In this document: piece by piece, positions 27,069 through 34,319 of the stretch
Layout: each line of letters opens with the position of its first letter
Position numbering within the stretch: the stretch's first letter is position 1
Assembly: GCF_026015295.1 (NCBI RefSeq)
Contig: NZ_JAPDUW010000001.1
Coordinates: forward strand, 62,001 to 126,000
DNA length: 64,000 nucleotides
Direction: 5' to 3'
Source of the DNA: Segatella copri
GTDB taxonomy: Bacteria; Bacteroidota; Bacteroidia; Bacteroidales; Bacteroidaceae
Notes under the pieces: model-generated
What the model saw: the letters and a program-made list of their open reading frames with translations, nothing else
Databases searched by the model: none
Told to the model about the DNA's origin: nothing
Position numbers and translations under genes: made by a program

Positions 27069-27160
27069 CACGCCCTGAAGGGGCAGAAGCTCCTAGCCCA
27101 GGGCATCGCCCTGGGTAATAAAGGACGCAATCTTGTCGCCCTGTAAGGGCAAAAGCTTTA
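27069..27160. repeat. GC-rich REP-like palindromic element, copy 2
   Basis: This reads as the reverse complement of the element at 12,798-12,922: ACGCCCTGAA, GGGCAGAAGCTCCTAGCCCAGGG, GCCCTGGGTAATA and TCGCCCTGTAAGGGCAAAAGC segments in the same order. It lies inside the xseA-xseB gap. Confidence 0.75.
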
Positions 27161-27196
27161 AAATATCCACTGTTAACTCCAAAACAAAAATAAAAA

Positions 27197-27391
27197 ATGG
27201 AAAAAGAAGAAATGAAATACGAACAAGCCGTAAGAGAGCTTGAAGAAATCGTAGAAAGAATGGAGAATGATGAACTCGATATTGATCAGCTCTCCGAGCA
27301 GTTGAAACGTGCCAAAACCTTGGTGAAACTCTGTAAAGACAAACTCACCAAGACCGATGAGGAAATCAAGAAACTCCTCAGCGAGGATTGA
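27197..27391 (+). CDS. xseB: Exodeoxyribonuclease VII small subunit
   Basis: This 64-residue acidic helical protein contains YEQAVRELEEIVERMENDELD ending in a helix with KLCKDKLTKTDEEI, the standard XseB fold and size. It binds the long coiled coil of XseA. The separation from xseA by a REP-like element and heptads is unusual; the genes are normally close. Confidence 0.92.
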   Translation: MEKEEMKYEQAVRELEEIVERMENDELDIDQLSEQLKRAKTLVKLCKDKLTKTDEEIKKLLSED

Positions 27392-27485
27392 TTTACGATA
27401 AGCAGAAACTTGAATTTTCGCACACGGATCTCACGGATCTTTTTTGTTGCAAGCAACGGGTATTCTTATTTTTGAGAACGAAAAA

Positions 27486-27515
27486 ATCCCAACCTGTATT
27501 GCTACAAGCTGGGAT
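27486..27515 (-). terminator. Terminator of the amidase gene
   Basis: A 13-base stem with two mismatches (ATCCCA/TGGGAT outer, CTGTA/TACAA inner) is followed on the minus strand by a T6 run. The surrounding 27,392-27,571 gap otherwise holds only fragments of dispersed repeats (cacggatctcacggatc, acacgaataactcg). Confidence 0.6.
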
Positions 27516-27571
27516 GATTTTGAACACGAATAACTCGAATAGCACGAATCTCTGGAATCTGTTTGGGCTTT

Positions 27572-28006
27572 CTAGAGATGGAAGTCGATTTCCTTCAGCC
27601 ATTCCTTGACATTGAAGCAAGGACAGCTCTTTCGAACCCAGGGGAGGTCGCGATGACCTAGGATCTCGGCATCGGGATAGTCGAGGACGAGACTGTAGAG
27701 GAGGTCTTCCAGAGATGCTTTTTGGGCTGGAGTGCGAGTGTCGGCAGGCTTGCCTTTCTCGTCGAGACCACCCTCGTAGCAGATACCGATGCTATGGGCG
27801 TTGTAGTGGCGGGCGTGAGCGCCCTCCTCGCTTTCTGGACGGCAGGGATAGACCACGCCATCCTTCGTAATGTAATAGTGGTAACCGATGGAATGGAAAC
27901 CACGGGCCTTGTGGCAGGCTTCTAAGGCTTCTACTGGGAAGTCCTGGTTAATACGTGTGGCACTGCAATGTACCACGATCAAATCGATTTTTCTTTGATT
28001 CTTCAT
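27572..28006 (-). CDS. N-acetylmuramoyl-L-alanine amidase (PGRP/T7 lysozyme-like)
   Basis: This 144-residue amidase-2 domain protein has the zinc ligands IVVHCSA near residue 13, a later GHRDLPW His, and SCPCFNVKEWL, where a Cys replaces the third classical ligand position as in T7-lysozyme-like enzymes. SIGICYEGG is also typical. It cuts the lactyl-amide bond of peptidoglycan. No signal peptide is present. It closes the conserved Bacteroidales cassette VirE-like / DUF4248 / HU / smalltalk / amidase; phage-like amidases at this place are a known feature. Confidence 0.88.
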   Translation of the reverse strand: MKNQRKIDLIVVHCSATRINQDFPVEALEACHKARGFHSIGYHYYITKDGVVYPCRPESEEGAHARHYNAHSIGICYEGGLDEKGKPADTRTPAQKASLEDLLYSLVLDYPDAEILGHRDLPWVRKSCPCFNVKEWLKEIDFHL

Positions 28007-28039
28007 TGGATTCTATGGATTTTAAAGGTTAATAATTGT

Positions 28040-28161
28040 CTCCCACAGATTACACAGATTTTCACAGATTTTTGACTCCTTCGGAGTTTTTCCATTGAGG
28101 TTTGGTGATAACTGTTGCTTGCAACAAGATTATCTGTGTATATCCGTGAGATCTGTGGGAG
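28040..28161. repeat. MITE-like inverted-repeat element, copy A
   Basis: The ends CTCCCACAGATTACACAGAT and ATCTGTGTA...GATCTGTGGGAG are near-perfect inverted repeats of ~30 bases. Inside are the mini-palindromes GACTCCTTCGGAGTT and GTTGCTTGCAAC. No coding capacity is seen. Confidence 0.8.
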
Positions 28162-28171
28162 AACTAAAATA

Positions 28172-28264
28172 TCACTTGCAGCTCTGCACACAGAAGGAGC
28201 TGAGGACGGCAGTGAGGACGGTGATGACGAAGTTGATGACTTTCTGGATTGTTTCTTTTTTCAT
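28172..28264 (-). CDS. Smalltalk-family microprotein
   Basis: A 30-codon reading frame on the minus strand encodes MKKETIQKVINFVITVLTAV followed by LSSFCVQSCK. It has a basic N-terminus, one hydrophobic helix and a C-terminal Cys pair. This matches the small smalltalk proteins annotated in Bacteroidales between an HU-like gene and an amidase, which is exactly its position here. Function is unknown; the hydrophobic helix suggests the membrane, and a holin-like role beside the amidase is only a guess. Confidence 0.85.
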   Translation of the reverse strand: MKKETIQKVINFVITVLTAVLSSFCVQSCK

Positions 28265-28297
28265 TGTTGTTAGTGATTAGTGATTAATGTTTAATTT

Positions 28298-28426
28298 TCC
28301 CACAGATTACACAGATTTTCACAGATTATAGACTCCTTCGGAGTTTTTTGCAGTGAGACCTGATGAGTATAAGACTGTTGCTTGCAACGAAGAATTATCT
28401 GTGTAAATCTGTGAGATCTGTGGGAG
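28298..28426. repeat. MITE-like inverted-repeat element, copy B
   Basis: Same structure as copy A: TCCCACAGATTACACAGATT at the left, ATCTGTGAGATCTGTGGGA at the right, with GACTCCTTCGGAGTT and TTGCTTGCAACG inside. The remaining 28,427-28,589 stretch before the HU gene end shows no gene I can support. Confidence 0.8.
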
Positions 28427-28589
28427 ACTAAGAAGGAAGCGGGCAGGATGAGCAAGTATCCGTTCAGGGCGATGAATTGACAATGTTGAATGGTGAGTGA
28501 TGAACTCATTCCTGATGGGGCCCTCGGATTACTCCGGACTGCATCCTGCCGATGCGCTTTCTCTTGTTTCAGATGCGAGGTGGATAGGG

Positions 28590-29135
28590 CTACTCTAAGC
28601 CGTCGCCTCCTCCTTCTCCAGTGGTTCCGCTACCGCCCTGGTCGGTGTTGTCACCACCAGGGGTATCCTTTCCGGTATCCTTTCCGGTATCCTTCCCAGG
28701 ATCCGGGGTGGTATCCGGGGTGGTGCCATCACCTAACAGAGCAGAGGCCTTCTTCAGCGTAGCTTCGAGGTTGATGGTCTTGGCGCTAAACTCACCGGTG
28801 CCACGAGCACGGAGACGGAAACCGTCGATGTTCTTGGCGATGGTGAACTCCTTCTCTGAGGCGGCTCCCTCCTTGTTGCGGATGCCGATGGAGAAGATGG
28901 CGAGGTCGTCAATCTTCACAGCGAAACCCTGCAAGGTGAGTTCCTTGATGCACGATACCATATCGGTAATCATGCCCTTGATGGCTCCCTTAGAGAAAGG
29001 AGTGTTGTGGCTAGCCATGTGTTCGGCCAGGCCGTCGATGTCTACCGTCTGAGTGATGACTGGATAGGCGTAATACTTGCCGTATGCCTCTGGCATCTTG
29101 GCGTTCTGATTTAGTTTTAGTACGTAAAGCAACAT
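28590..29135 (-). CDS. HU-like DNA-binding protein with disordered tail
   Basis: From the ATG at 29,135 the protein has 181 residues. The first ~125 form an HU/IHF-like domain of the Bacteroidales type (YAYPVITQTVDIDGLAEHMA ... FSKGAIKGMITDMVSC ... GFRLRARGTGEF). The last ~45 residues are Gly/Asp/Thr/Pro-rich with a GKDT repeat encoded by 12-base DNA repeats. A longer frame reaches 29,261 but would translate a heptad repeat. It is part of the small-gene cassette and probably binds DNA non-specifically. Confidence 0.85.
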   Translation of the reverse strand: MLLYVLKLNQNAKMPEAYGKYYAYPVITQTVDIDGLAEHMASHNTPFSKGAIKGMITDMVSCIKELTLQGFAVKIDDLAIFSIGIRNKEGAASEKEFTIAKNIDGFRLRARGTGEFSAKTINLEATLKKASALLGDGTTPDTTPDPGKDTGKDTGKDTPGGDNTDQGGSGTTGEGGGDGLE

Positions 29136-29153
29136 AAGTTTTAAAGTTTTAAG

Positions 29154-29176
29154 TGTTGAATGTTGAATGTTGAATG
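29154..29176 (-). repeat. Heptad repeat (TTGAATG)n upstream of the HU gene
   Basis: Three to four units with a 7-base period lie immediately upstream of the HU start. Confidence 0.55.
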
Positions 29177-29255
29177 GGCGCTGCGCAGTGCCTGATTCTT
29201 GAACACGAATCTCACGAATCGAACGAATCTTTGACTCCTCGCGGAGGTTTTGTTT

Positions 29256-29378
29256 TCCCACAGATTACACAGATTTTCACAGATTTTTGACTCCTCGCGG
29301 AGTCTTTGCTGTGAGCCTTAGTGAGTACCGTTGCTTGCAACGAAGAAAATCTGTGCAAATCTGTGAGATCTGTGGGAG
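29256..29378. repeat. MITE-like inverted-repeat element, copy C
   Basis: TCCCACAGATTACACAGATT at the left and ATCTGTGAGATCTGTGGGA at the right, with GACTCCTCGCGGAGTC and GTTGCTTGCAAC inside. It fills most of the 29,136-29,479 gap; a repeat of the gaacacgaatctcacgaatc kind precedes it. Confidence 0.8.
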
Positions 29379-29479
29379 ACTCTTTCTGAATCACAATGCA
29401 AAGATACAACATTTCATTTTCCCAACTCACCGATGCTCATTGTTGCTCACCGATACTCACCGATTATCACTGATAAATA

Positions 29480-29689
29480 TCAGGGTTCTCCCAAATGGAA
29501 GAAAATATAGGATACTTGCAGAGGATTGAACTCCTTGCAGCTCTTGTTGTATCCACTCTTCTGCAACTGCTCGTAGAGCTGGGTGCATCTTACTATCCAT
29601 CTCATCAGATGGGCTCTTGCCACGTCCGGGTCGGAATCCGGAAAATAGAGCAGGGCTAACTCCTGCTTGGTGTAACTTCGTAAATCCAT
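29480..29689 (-). CDS. DUF4248 domain-containing protein
   Basis: This 69-residue protein, beginning MDLRSYTKQELALLYFPDSD and ending in a helix with FNPLQVSYIFFHLGEP, matches the DUF4248 family, whose members consistently lie between a VirE-like gene and an HU-like gene in Bacteroidales. The YTKQELALLYFP helix resembles the start of a helix-turn-helix. Function is unknown. Confidence 0.85.
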   Translation of the reverse strand: MDLRSYTKQELALLYFPDSDPDVARAHLMRWIVRCTQLYEQLQKSGYNKSCKEFNPLQVSYIFFHLGEP

Positions 29690-29697
29690 TTTCTATA

Positions 29698-29728
29698 ATG
29701 TTGAATGTTGAGTGTTGAATGTTGAATT
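29698..29728 (-). repeat. Heptad repeat (TTGAATG)n upstream of the DUF4248 gene
   Basis: Units ATGTTGA, ATGTTGA, GTGTTGA, ATGTTGA with period 7. Confidence 0.55.
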
Positions 29729-29795
29729 TTGAACACGAATCTCTCGAATCTCACGAATCTTTCGTTCTGAAGCAACTTATTCGTTTAATTCGTTT

Positions 29796-29917
29796 AATTC
29801 GTGTTCAGAAAAAACAATAAGAAATTCGTGTTCAGTAAACCCAATAAGTAATTCGTGTTCCGAAAAAACAATAAGAAATTCATGTTCAGTAAAAACAGTA
29901 CGTAATTCGCGTGCAGA
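29796..29917. repeat. 27-bp tandem repeat array
   Basis: Four and a half units of 27 bases, each beginning AATTCGTGTTCAG and continuing with an A-rich aacaataag segment, differ by a few substitutions. The array lies in the gap after the VirE-like gene. Confidence 0.85.
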
Positions 29918-29942
29918 GAAATATCTATTAGGGTTATGCTTC

Positions 29943-30024
29943 GTAACTATGATACTTAGCTATCGTAACCATGATACTTAGTGGTCGTAACCATGATACT
30001 TAGTGGTCGTAACCAAGATACTTA
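29943..30024. repeat. 22-bp tandem repeat array at the end of the VirE-like gene
   Basis: Units ATGATACTTAGTGGTCGTAACC are repeated about four times; the last unit runs into the stop codon of the VirE-like gene. Confidence 0.85.
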
Positions 30025-32298
30025 ATCCTCCACGGTATCGTTAGGATCGATGAAGGCATCGTTGTTGATTTCGCTACCTTCCTTCTCTATCACAGCCCAG
30101 CCGTTGCCGTTCTTCTTGTGAATCTTCTTGAATCCAAGACGCTTCATCACGTTACCGATGTTCTGGTTGTTCAGGTTCTGGCGAAGGGCAGGGTTCACAC
30201 CTATCCTCTCCAGTATCTCAGCACTGTAGCGGAACTTGATAAACTGTAGCGGCGTATCTGGCTCCGGCACCCGGTAGTAACGGAGTATCTGCTCCTCGGC
30301 ATAGTTGGCTACCATGAAGAGGCGGTTGTGACTGCGCATCAGCTCGATGTCATCCCTCGTCAACCAGTATGTCCACTCCAGGGGCTCGCCCTTAGGATGG
30401 CTCATCACCTCCTGGCCCAGTGCTACTGCCTCGGCAAACACGTGGTCGTAGTCTATCGGGTGCTCTATCGGACTCTCGATGCTCTTTACCAGCCACGGAC
30501 AGTAGCGGCGGTTCTCCTCGTCGGTGATGAACTGCTGGCTGTTGGTGGTGCCGCAGAGCGATCCGCGGTGGGGCATCTCCGAACGGTACTTGTCGTAAGG
30601 TCGGCGTATGGAGAATGTCACCTTGGTCATGTTGCTCTTGAAGGCGCTCAGGTTCTTGCCGAATACCATCTCAAACTCGTCGAGACAGAGCAGAGCCTTG
30701 CTGCTGAAAGCCTCCATGAAGTCCTTGTCGGTATAGGCACCCGTCGAGTCGTTGAGGAAGTACTGGCGCAACTGTGGGGGCAACAGCATGTGGAAGAACG
30801 TGGTCTTGAAGATGCCGCCCTTGCCCACGAAGATGAGTATCATCTGGTTCACCACCTTCAGCGTTACCCACGCCACCACCATCGCTACCAGCCACTTCTT
30901 GAAGAAATAGCGGAAGAGGCTCTGCGTATGCTCGTTGTCGGGCAGGTTCTCCACCTCGATGCGGTCGGCGAGCTGGTCGATGTAGTCGGGATCCTCTCCC
31001 TTCTTCCATTTCGGCAGACTGCGCAGGTAATCGTCCAAGGGGTCGAACGGCTCGCTGAAGTCGCTGTTGATGATGTTGTGCAAGGTCTTCTCCGAGAGAT
31101 GCAGTCCCGACTCGTCCATCTCGCTCCAGATGGAGTTCTCGATATTGTCGTCGATGCGTACCCAGTCAGGATACTTGCCGTCTAAAACGAAGCGGCTCTC
31201 CACCTCGTAAAATCCCGTCAGCACGTTTCGGCGGAACAGATAGTGGGTGAGCAGCCACTGCTTGATGCCCCTTACCGATGGCTTGGCGCTGCGCCCCTCG
31301 CCATGGCGATAGAAATGCCAGATACCAAACTTGTTCAGATGCTTGTAGCGAGACTTGATGACAGAAGCCGTATCTTCGTAGCTGGTGCCAAACTCACGGT
31401 CGGCGTAGGTCAGAACTTCTTCCTGCGGGATGCCATAGTAGATGCAGATGTCGGCAAAGTGCCATACGTACTCGTTGTGATGCTCAGGCTCGAACCGATA
31501 GCCCCACAGGTCGAGCAGTTCCTTGATATGGGAAGCTGCCTCCTCGATGGTAGGCGCACCCTTGTCGCTTGACTTCGCCTCCTCTTTCACCTTGCTGCTT
31601 CGCTTACCTCCCTTGGCGTTTCGCCTGGCAGAATACTTCGCCTGCAATGCCTTCTTCGTGTAGAGGGGGTTCAGATCCTTCGGTCCCAAGACAAAAGGCT
31701 CGGCATCCCAACGGAAATAGGCATCCGGGTCGTAGGAAAGACCGGCGCATCGGGTGATGTCTACACACTGCTTGTCGGGAGCGATACCCAGGAGCTGGGT
31801 GTAGTAAGCCATCGCCTTCTGCAGCACGGCATCGAAGAGTTCGAGCACGCTGATGTCGTCGTCATCTACAGGATGGTAGGCGCAGAATACTCTGAATCCC
31901 CTGCCGCTCACGGTGATATACTCTACCATCGTATGATTGTCGCCTCTCACCAGTTGGATAAGCTGCTCCATATCTTCCTTCTTCACATGGTCGAAGTCGA
32001 GCTGGAACATGTAGGTAGGTTTGAGGAAGTCGGCAAGTTGTCTGCCGTAGCCGTTCATGAGTGCCGAAACCGTGATGGCAGGCATCTCAGGCTTGTACTG
32101 GTCGGCAAACTGCTTGCTGATGGCGAGACGCTTGCGGTAAGTCTCGGTCATCATTCGCAGCTCAGGGCTAGAGGTAATCATGCTCTTGAGATACAACCAG
32201 TCGGCGAGTGGATGGCTCTCCGAAGATTTGATACAAGGGAAGTACGATGGCATCGTAGCTGTCCCATTCATACAGTTGGTGTTTGATTCTTTTTCCAT
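30022..32298 (-). CDS. VirE-like primase/helicase-type protein (BT4734-like N-terminal domain plus VirE ATPase)
   Basis: This 758-residue protein has an N-terminal primase-polymerase-like region (YMFQLDFDHVKKEDMEQL, ITVSGRGFRVFCAY, CVDITRCAGLSYDP over ~90-235) of the kind annotated as BT4734/VirE N-terminal. A basic linker follows (~245-265), then a C-terminal VirE P-loop ATPase with FVGKGGIFKTTFF (~488), the Walker B ALLCLDEFE and an arginine-rich CGTTNSQQFITDEENRRY. The pattern resembles replication proteins of mobile elements. It heads the minus-strand cassette, ahead of DUF4248, HU, smalltalk and amidase genes. Confidence 0.85.
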   Translation of the reverse strand: MEKESNTNCMNGTATMPSYFPCIKSSESHPLADWLYLKSMITSSPELRMMTETYRKRLAISKQFADQYKPEMPAITVSALMNGYGRQLADFLKPTYMFQLDFDHVKKEDMEQLIQLVRGDNHTMVEYITVSGRGFRVFCAYHPVDDDDISVLELFDAVLQKAMAYYTQLLGIAPDKQCVDITRCAGLSYDPDAYFRWDAEPFVLGPKDLNPLYTKKALQAKYSARRNAKGGKRSSKVKEEAKSSDKGAPTIEEAASHIKELLDLWGYRFEPEHHNEYVWHFADICIYYGIPQEEVLTYADREFGTSYEDTASVIKSRYKHLNKFGIWHFYRHGEGRSAKPSVRGIKQWLLTHYLFRRNVLTGFYEVESRFVLDGKYPDWVRIDDNIENSIWSEMDESGLHLSEKTLHNIINSDFSEPFDPLDDYLRSLPKWKKGEDPDYIDQLADRIEVENLPDNEHTQSLFRYFFKKWLVAMVVAWVTLKVVNQMILIFVGKGGIFKTTFFHMLLPPQLRQYFLNDSTGAYTDKDFMEAFSSKALLCLDEFEMVFGKNLSAFKSNMTKVTFSIRRPYDKYRSEMPHRGSLCGTTNSQQFITDEENRRYCPWLVKSIESPIEHPIDYDHVFAEAVALGQEVMSHPKGEPLEWTYWLTRDDIELMRSHNRLFMVANYAEEQILRYYRVPEPDTPLQFIKFRYSAEILERIGVNPALRQNLNNQNIGNVMKRLGFKKIHKKNGNGWAVIEKEGSEINNDAFIDPNDTVED

Positions 32299-32590
32299 TT
32301 CGTTTTAAAATTGTTGTTGTTATATACTATTCAGTCGTTTCCAACGTTCTCTAAGTAAGAGTGTGGGTGAACACTTGGCGATGAAGTCGGTGAAGGGTGA
32401 ACCCCGATGCCAACCTTTAGCGTTAATAATGTGTTAAAAACACTATATAACCCATTATAATATAGACTCTTATATTTCTAGCATGCGCTGTATATACAAA
32501 GTTCTTTTTATTAGGGTTCACCCCTGAGCCGAAAAGGTGAATGCTTGGGGCAAGTGTTCACCCCGCTGTTCACCATTCGGTAACTGTCAG

Positions 32591-32598
32591 CAAAGATA
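32591..32598 (-). promoter_or_regulatory. Candidate -7 box for the VirE-like cassette
   Basis: TATCTTTG on the minus strand, ~290 bases upstream of the VirE-like gene. The gap between contains several GTGAAC/GTTCAC motifs. The same box is present in the right repeat copy at 50,793-50,800, where it points into the orphan RHS segment. Confidence 0.45.
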
Positions 32599-32629
32599 CG
32601 ACAAAAGGGCGATAGAGGAAATCGAAAAT

Positions 32630-32644
32630 TACCACATTGTGGTA
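32630..32644. promoter_or_regulatory. Operator-like palindrome (left copy)
   Basis: TACCACA-T-TGTGGTA is a perfect 15-base dyad lying 45 bases before the repeat-borne gene and opposite the leftward -7 box. It is conserved unchanged in the right copy at 50,832-50,846. Confidence 0.55.
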
Positions 32645-32688
32645 AAAACAAATAATTTAAGTATTAATTTAATTTAAAAGATTTAGGA

Positions 32689-33212
32689 ATGGAAAAAAGA
32701 AATTCCTTCTTTTTGCCGATGAGAAGTTGAAGCTCGCGGCTGAGATTTCGTCGAAGACTGCTGAGCAGCGTTTCGACAAGTTGTCAAACCGGTTAGTGAA
32801 GTCTGCCAAGCACATTTATTCAGAGAAGGCGATTTATCATGAGTTGACCGAAGGCATGCGTGCCTGGGTGTTGAAGAAGAGTGACATCAAGAAAGCGTTT
32901 CACCTGACTCGCAGTTTCTTCACTCATTTGAACAAGGGCGAGCATATGTTGCTCTCCGAGTTTGTTCGTTTTACCAATTGGATTTTCACCCATTATGCTA
33001 GCGAGGAGGTTCGCCTGAAGGTATGGATGGGTATTGGCACGGTGTTGTTCTGTCACACGAAGGAGAACGCCGATTACGGTTGGCATCCTTTCTCCCGTCC
33101 ACTAAACCAGATCTTAGAAGACATGATAGAGAAGGAAGTGAAGAAGCGAGTAGAGAAGGAGGAAAGAATCCGCGCTTTGAAGAAGGCACAGGATGAGATA
33201 GGAAAATACTGA
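32689..33212 (+). CDS. Repeat-borne protein of unknown function, left copy (apparent -1 frameshift near start)
   Basis: The main frame, open from at least 32,694, encodes ~173 residues: helical, basic, with KLAAEISSKTAEQRFDKL, WVLKKSDIKKAFHLTRSFF, GEHMLLSEFVRFTNWIFTHY and a charged coiled-coil end. No ATG opens this frame. The only good ATG (32,689) is one frame away and reaches a stop after 13 codons; a -1 shift on the run of six A at 32,693-32,698 joins it to the main frame (MEKKKFLLF...). The second copy has the same arrangement. I recognise no family. It begins divergently from the VirE-like gene. Confidence 0.65.
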
Positions 33213-33241
33213 TTTCACTTTTTTAGATTGATTTAGAACCA

Positions 33242-33556
33242 TTAAGGCGCCGCCTTCCTGGTAAGAAGGTCAAACTCGCACTTCTCGAACAGATCCTCAT
33301 CACTACAACCGGAGCCCTCCTTCAAGGCAGACATAGCTACGAGAATACGAATGGAGGCATTTGGGCGGCCGCACTTCTTGCCTTCTGGGAACAAAGGCTT
33401 GAATATCTCCTCGTTAATCTTGGTTGTCACGAGGCTATAGAACTGGTTATGCCATGCGTTGGGGTCAGAATACTTCTTTGAAGCACGACTTCCTAACTGC
33501 ATTGAGGGAGCCGTGAATATATCTAACTGAGGATTCGGATCTGTCTTTTTAAACAT
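33242..33556 (-). pseudogene. IS1182-type transposase, N-terminal fragment
   Basis: From the ATG at 33,556 about 101 residues match the N-terminus of IS1182-family transposases (FKKTDPNPQLDIF, WHNQFYSLVTTKINEEIFKPLF, GRPNASIRILVAMSALKEG, CEFDLLTRKA), out of an expected ~500 or more. The gene breaks off where DR-L ends, at the GGCGCCGCCTTCCTG junction, and the rest is absent. It marks recombination at the left edge of the island. An in-frame extension upstream to 33,613 is not needed. Confidence 0.8.
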
Positions 33557-33785
33557 AGTCATTCTGTTTGATTGATGGTGTAAAGATACGAAAAATATTC
33601 CAGATAACAGCATAAATCAGAGATTATTTTCGTGAAATATAAATATTTAAAACAAGCCTTACTTTTTAAAGTGGGCTCAGTAATGAAAAACAGCATTTGT
33701 TTATACAAAATTTCTGAGATATTAAAGCGATTCGGCTTAAATAGTCTTAAATTTACAACGTCGTATTTATATTTTCTGCCATTTC

Positions 33786-33817
33786 TTGTCTTTTCTCAAT
33801 AAATTTTCGTATTTTTG
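33786..33817 (+). promoter_or_regulatory. Promoter of the UpxY-RHS operon
   Basis: TTG (33786-33788) and TATTTTTG (33810-33817) are 21 bases apart, a strong Bacteroidota promoter. The predicted start of transcription, near 33,823, is ~500 bases before the first gene. Confidence 0.7.
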
Positions 33818-34319
33818 CAGTCGGATTGTATAGCCAGACCGCAGTTGTCGCTGTAAGACGAGTTCTTTCATGATAACCGAGTCGGGTAGCCTACGCCGTG
33901 CTGAGTGTAGTAAAGTCAACCATGACATATCTATACGAAAGCGGGCATTGGGTGGGAAGGCAATCCAGACATTTTGGAAGGCGTTTTATCGACGCTGTGT
34001 TTAATACTCTATGTAAATTTAGCAAGTTCACCGTAATTTTGGTCTTGAACGTAGCCAATGGTAGATGTCCCGGGTGTGATTATGTCAATCTCGTGGAGAC
34101 CTGTAAGTATGGATAGTACCCTTTTGGGTGTAGTCTAATGTATTATATGGTCTTTTTGCGGTAATGATTTTCATATCGGCGTGGGCTCTGACGTTGTCTG
34201 CTCAACCCAAATAGGCAATTGCTAGAGCCTCAGAGAGTTGAATAGACAACAGGACGATTCCACGTCTTTTTTTTGTCGCTCTTTAACGGATTTCTGTCTA
34301 GAAAAAAGTTAGCACCGAT
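33818..34319 (+). ncRNA. Long untranslated leader of the UpxY-RHS operon
   Basis: About 500 bases separate promoter and upxY start. A 72-codon open frame (33,898-34,116) lies within but has no recognisable content, so I treat the stretch as leader RNA. It contains small hairpins (for example TACCC-tttt-GGGT near 34,115) and the strong structure listed next. Long leaders are characteristic of operons controlled by UpxY/RfaH/LoaP-type processive antiterminators, which recognise such 5' regions. Confidence 0.55.
34184..34274 (+). promoter_or_regulatory. Alternative RNA structures and attenuator-like T8 tract
   Basis: GTTGTCT (34193-34199) pairs with AGACAAC (34244-34250) and TCAAC (34202-34206) with GTTGA (34237-34241). 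The preceding GGCTCT (34184-34189) can instead pair with AGAGCC (34224-34229), so the two folds compete in part. Just after, GACG (34253-34256) and CGTC (34263-34266) precede eight T (34267-34274), a weak terminator shape, 45 bases before upxY. Confidence 0.5.

Larger units (their letters stand above)
32405..33260. repeat. Long direct repeat, left copy (DR-L)
   Basis: About 855 bases from CGATGCCAACCTTTAGCG to GGCGCCGCCTTCCTG are repeated almost exactly at 50,607-51,460 in the same orientation, 18.2 kb away. Each copy carries GTTCACCCC-type motifs, a leftward -7 box, a 15-bp palindrome and one complete gene. By eye the copies differ at only a few tens of positions. Together they bracket the UpxY-RHS island. 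Confidence 0.93.

Noticed and set aside
27572..28006. Complete prophage around the amidase
   Set aside because: No capsid, terminase, portal or tail genes are present; the five-gene cassette is a known stand-alone arrangement.
29796..30024. CRISPR array
   Set aside because: The repeats are directly adjacent tandem units of 27 and 22 bases without spacers, and no cas genes are present.
33700..33860. Invertible promoter as in Bacteroides capsule loci
   Set aside because: No inverted repeats flanking the promoter could be found by eye and no invertase gene is near.
33898..34116. 72-codon open frame in the UpxY leader
   Set aside because: No recognisable domain, unremarkable start, and it lies in a region best explained as structured leader RNA. 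A leader peptide cannot be excluded.
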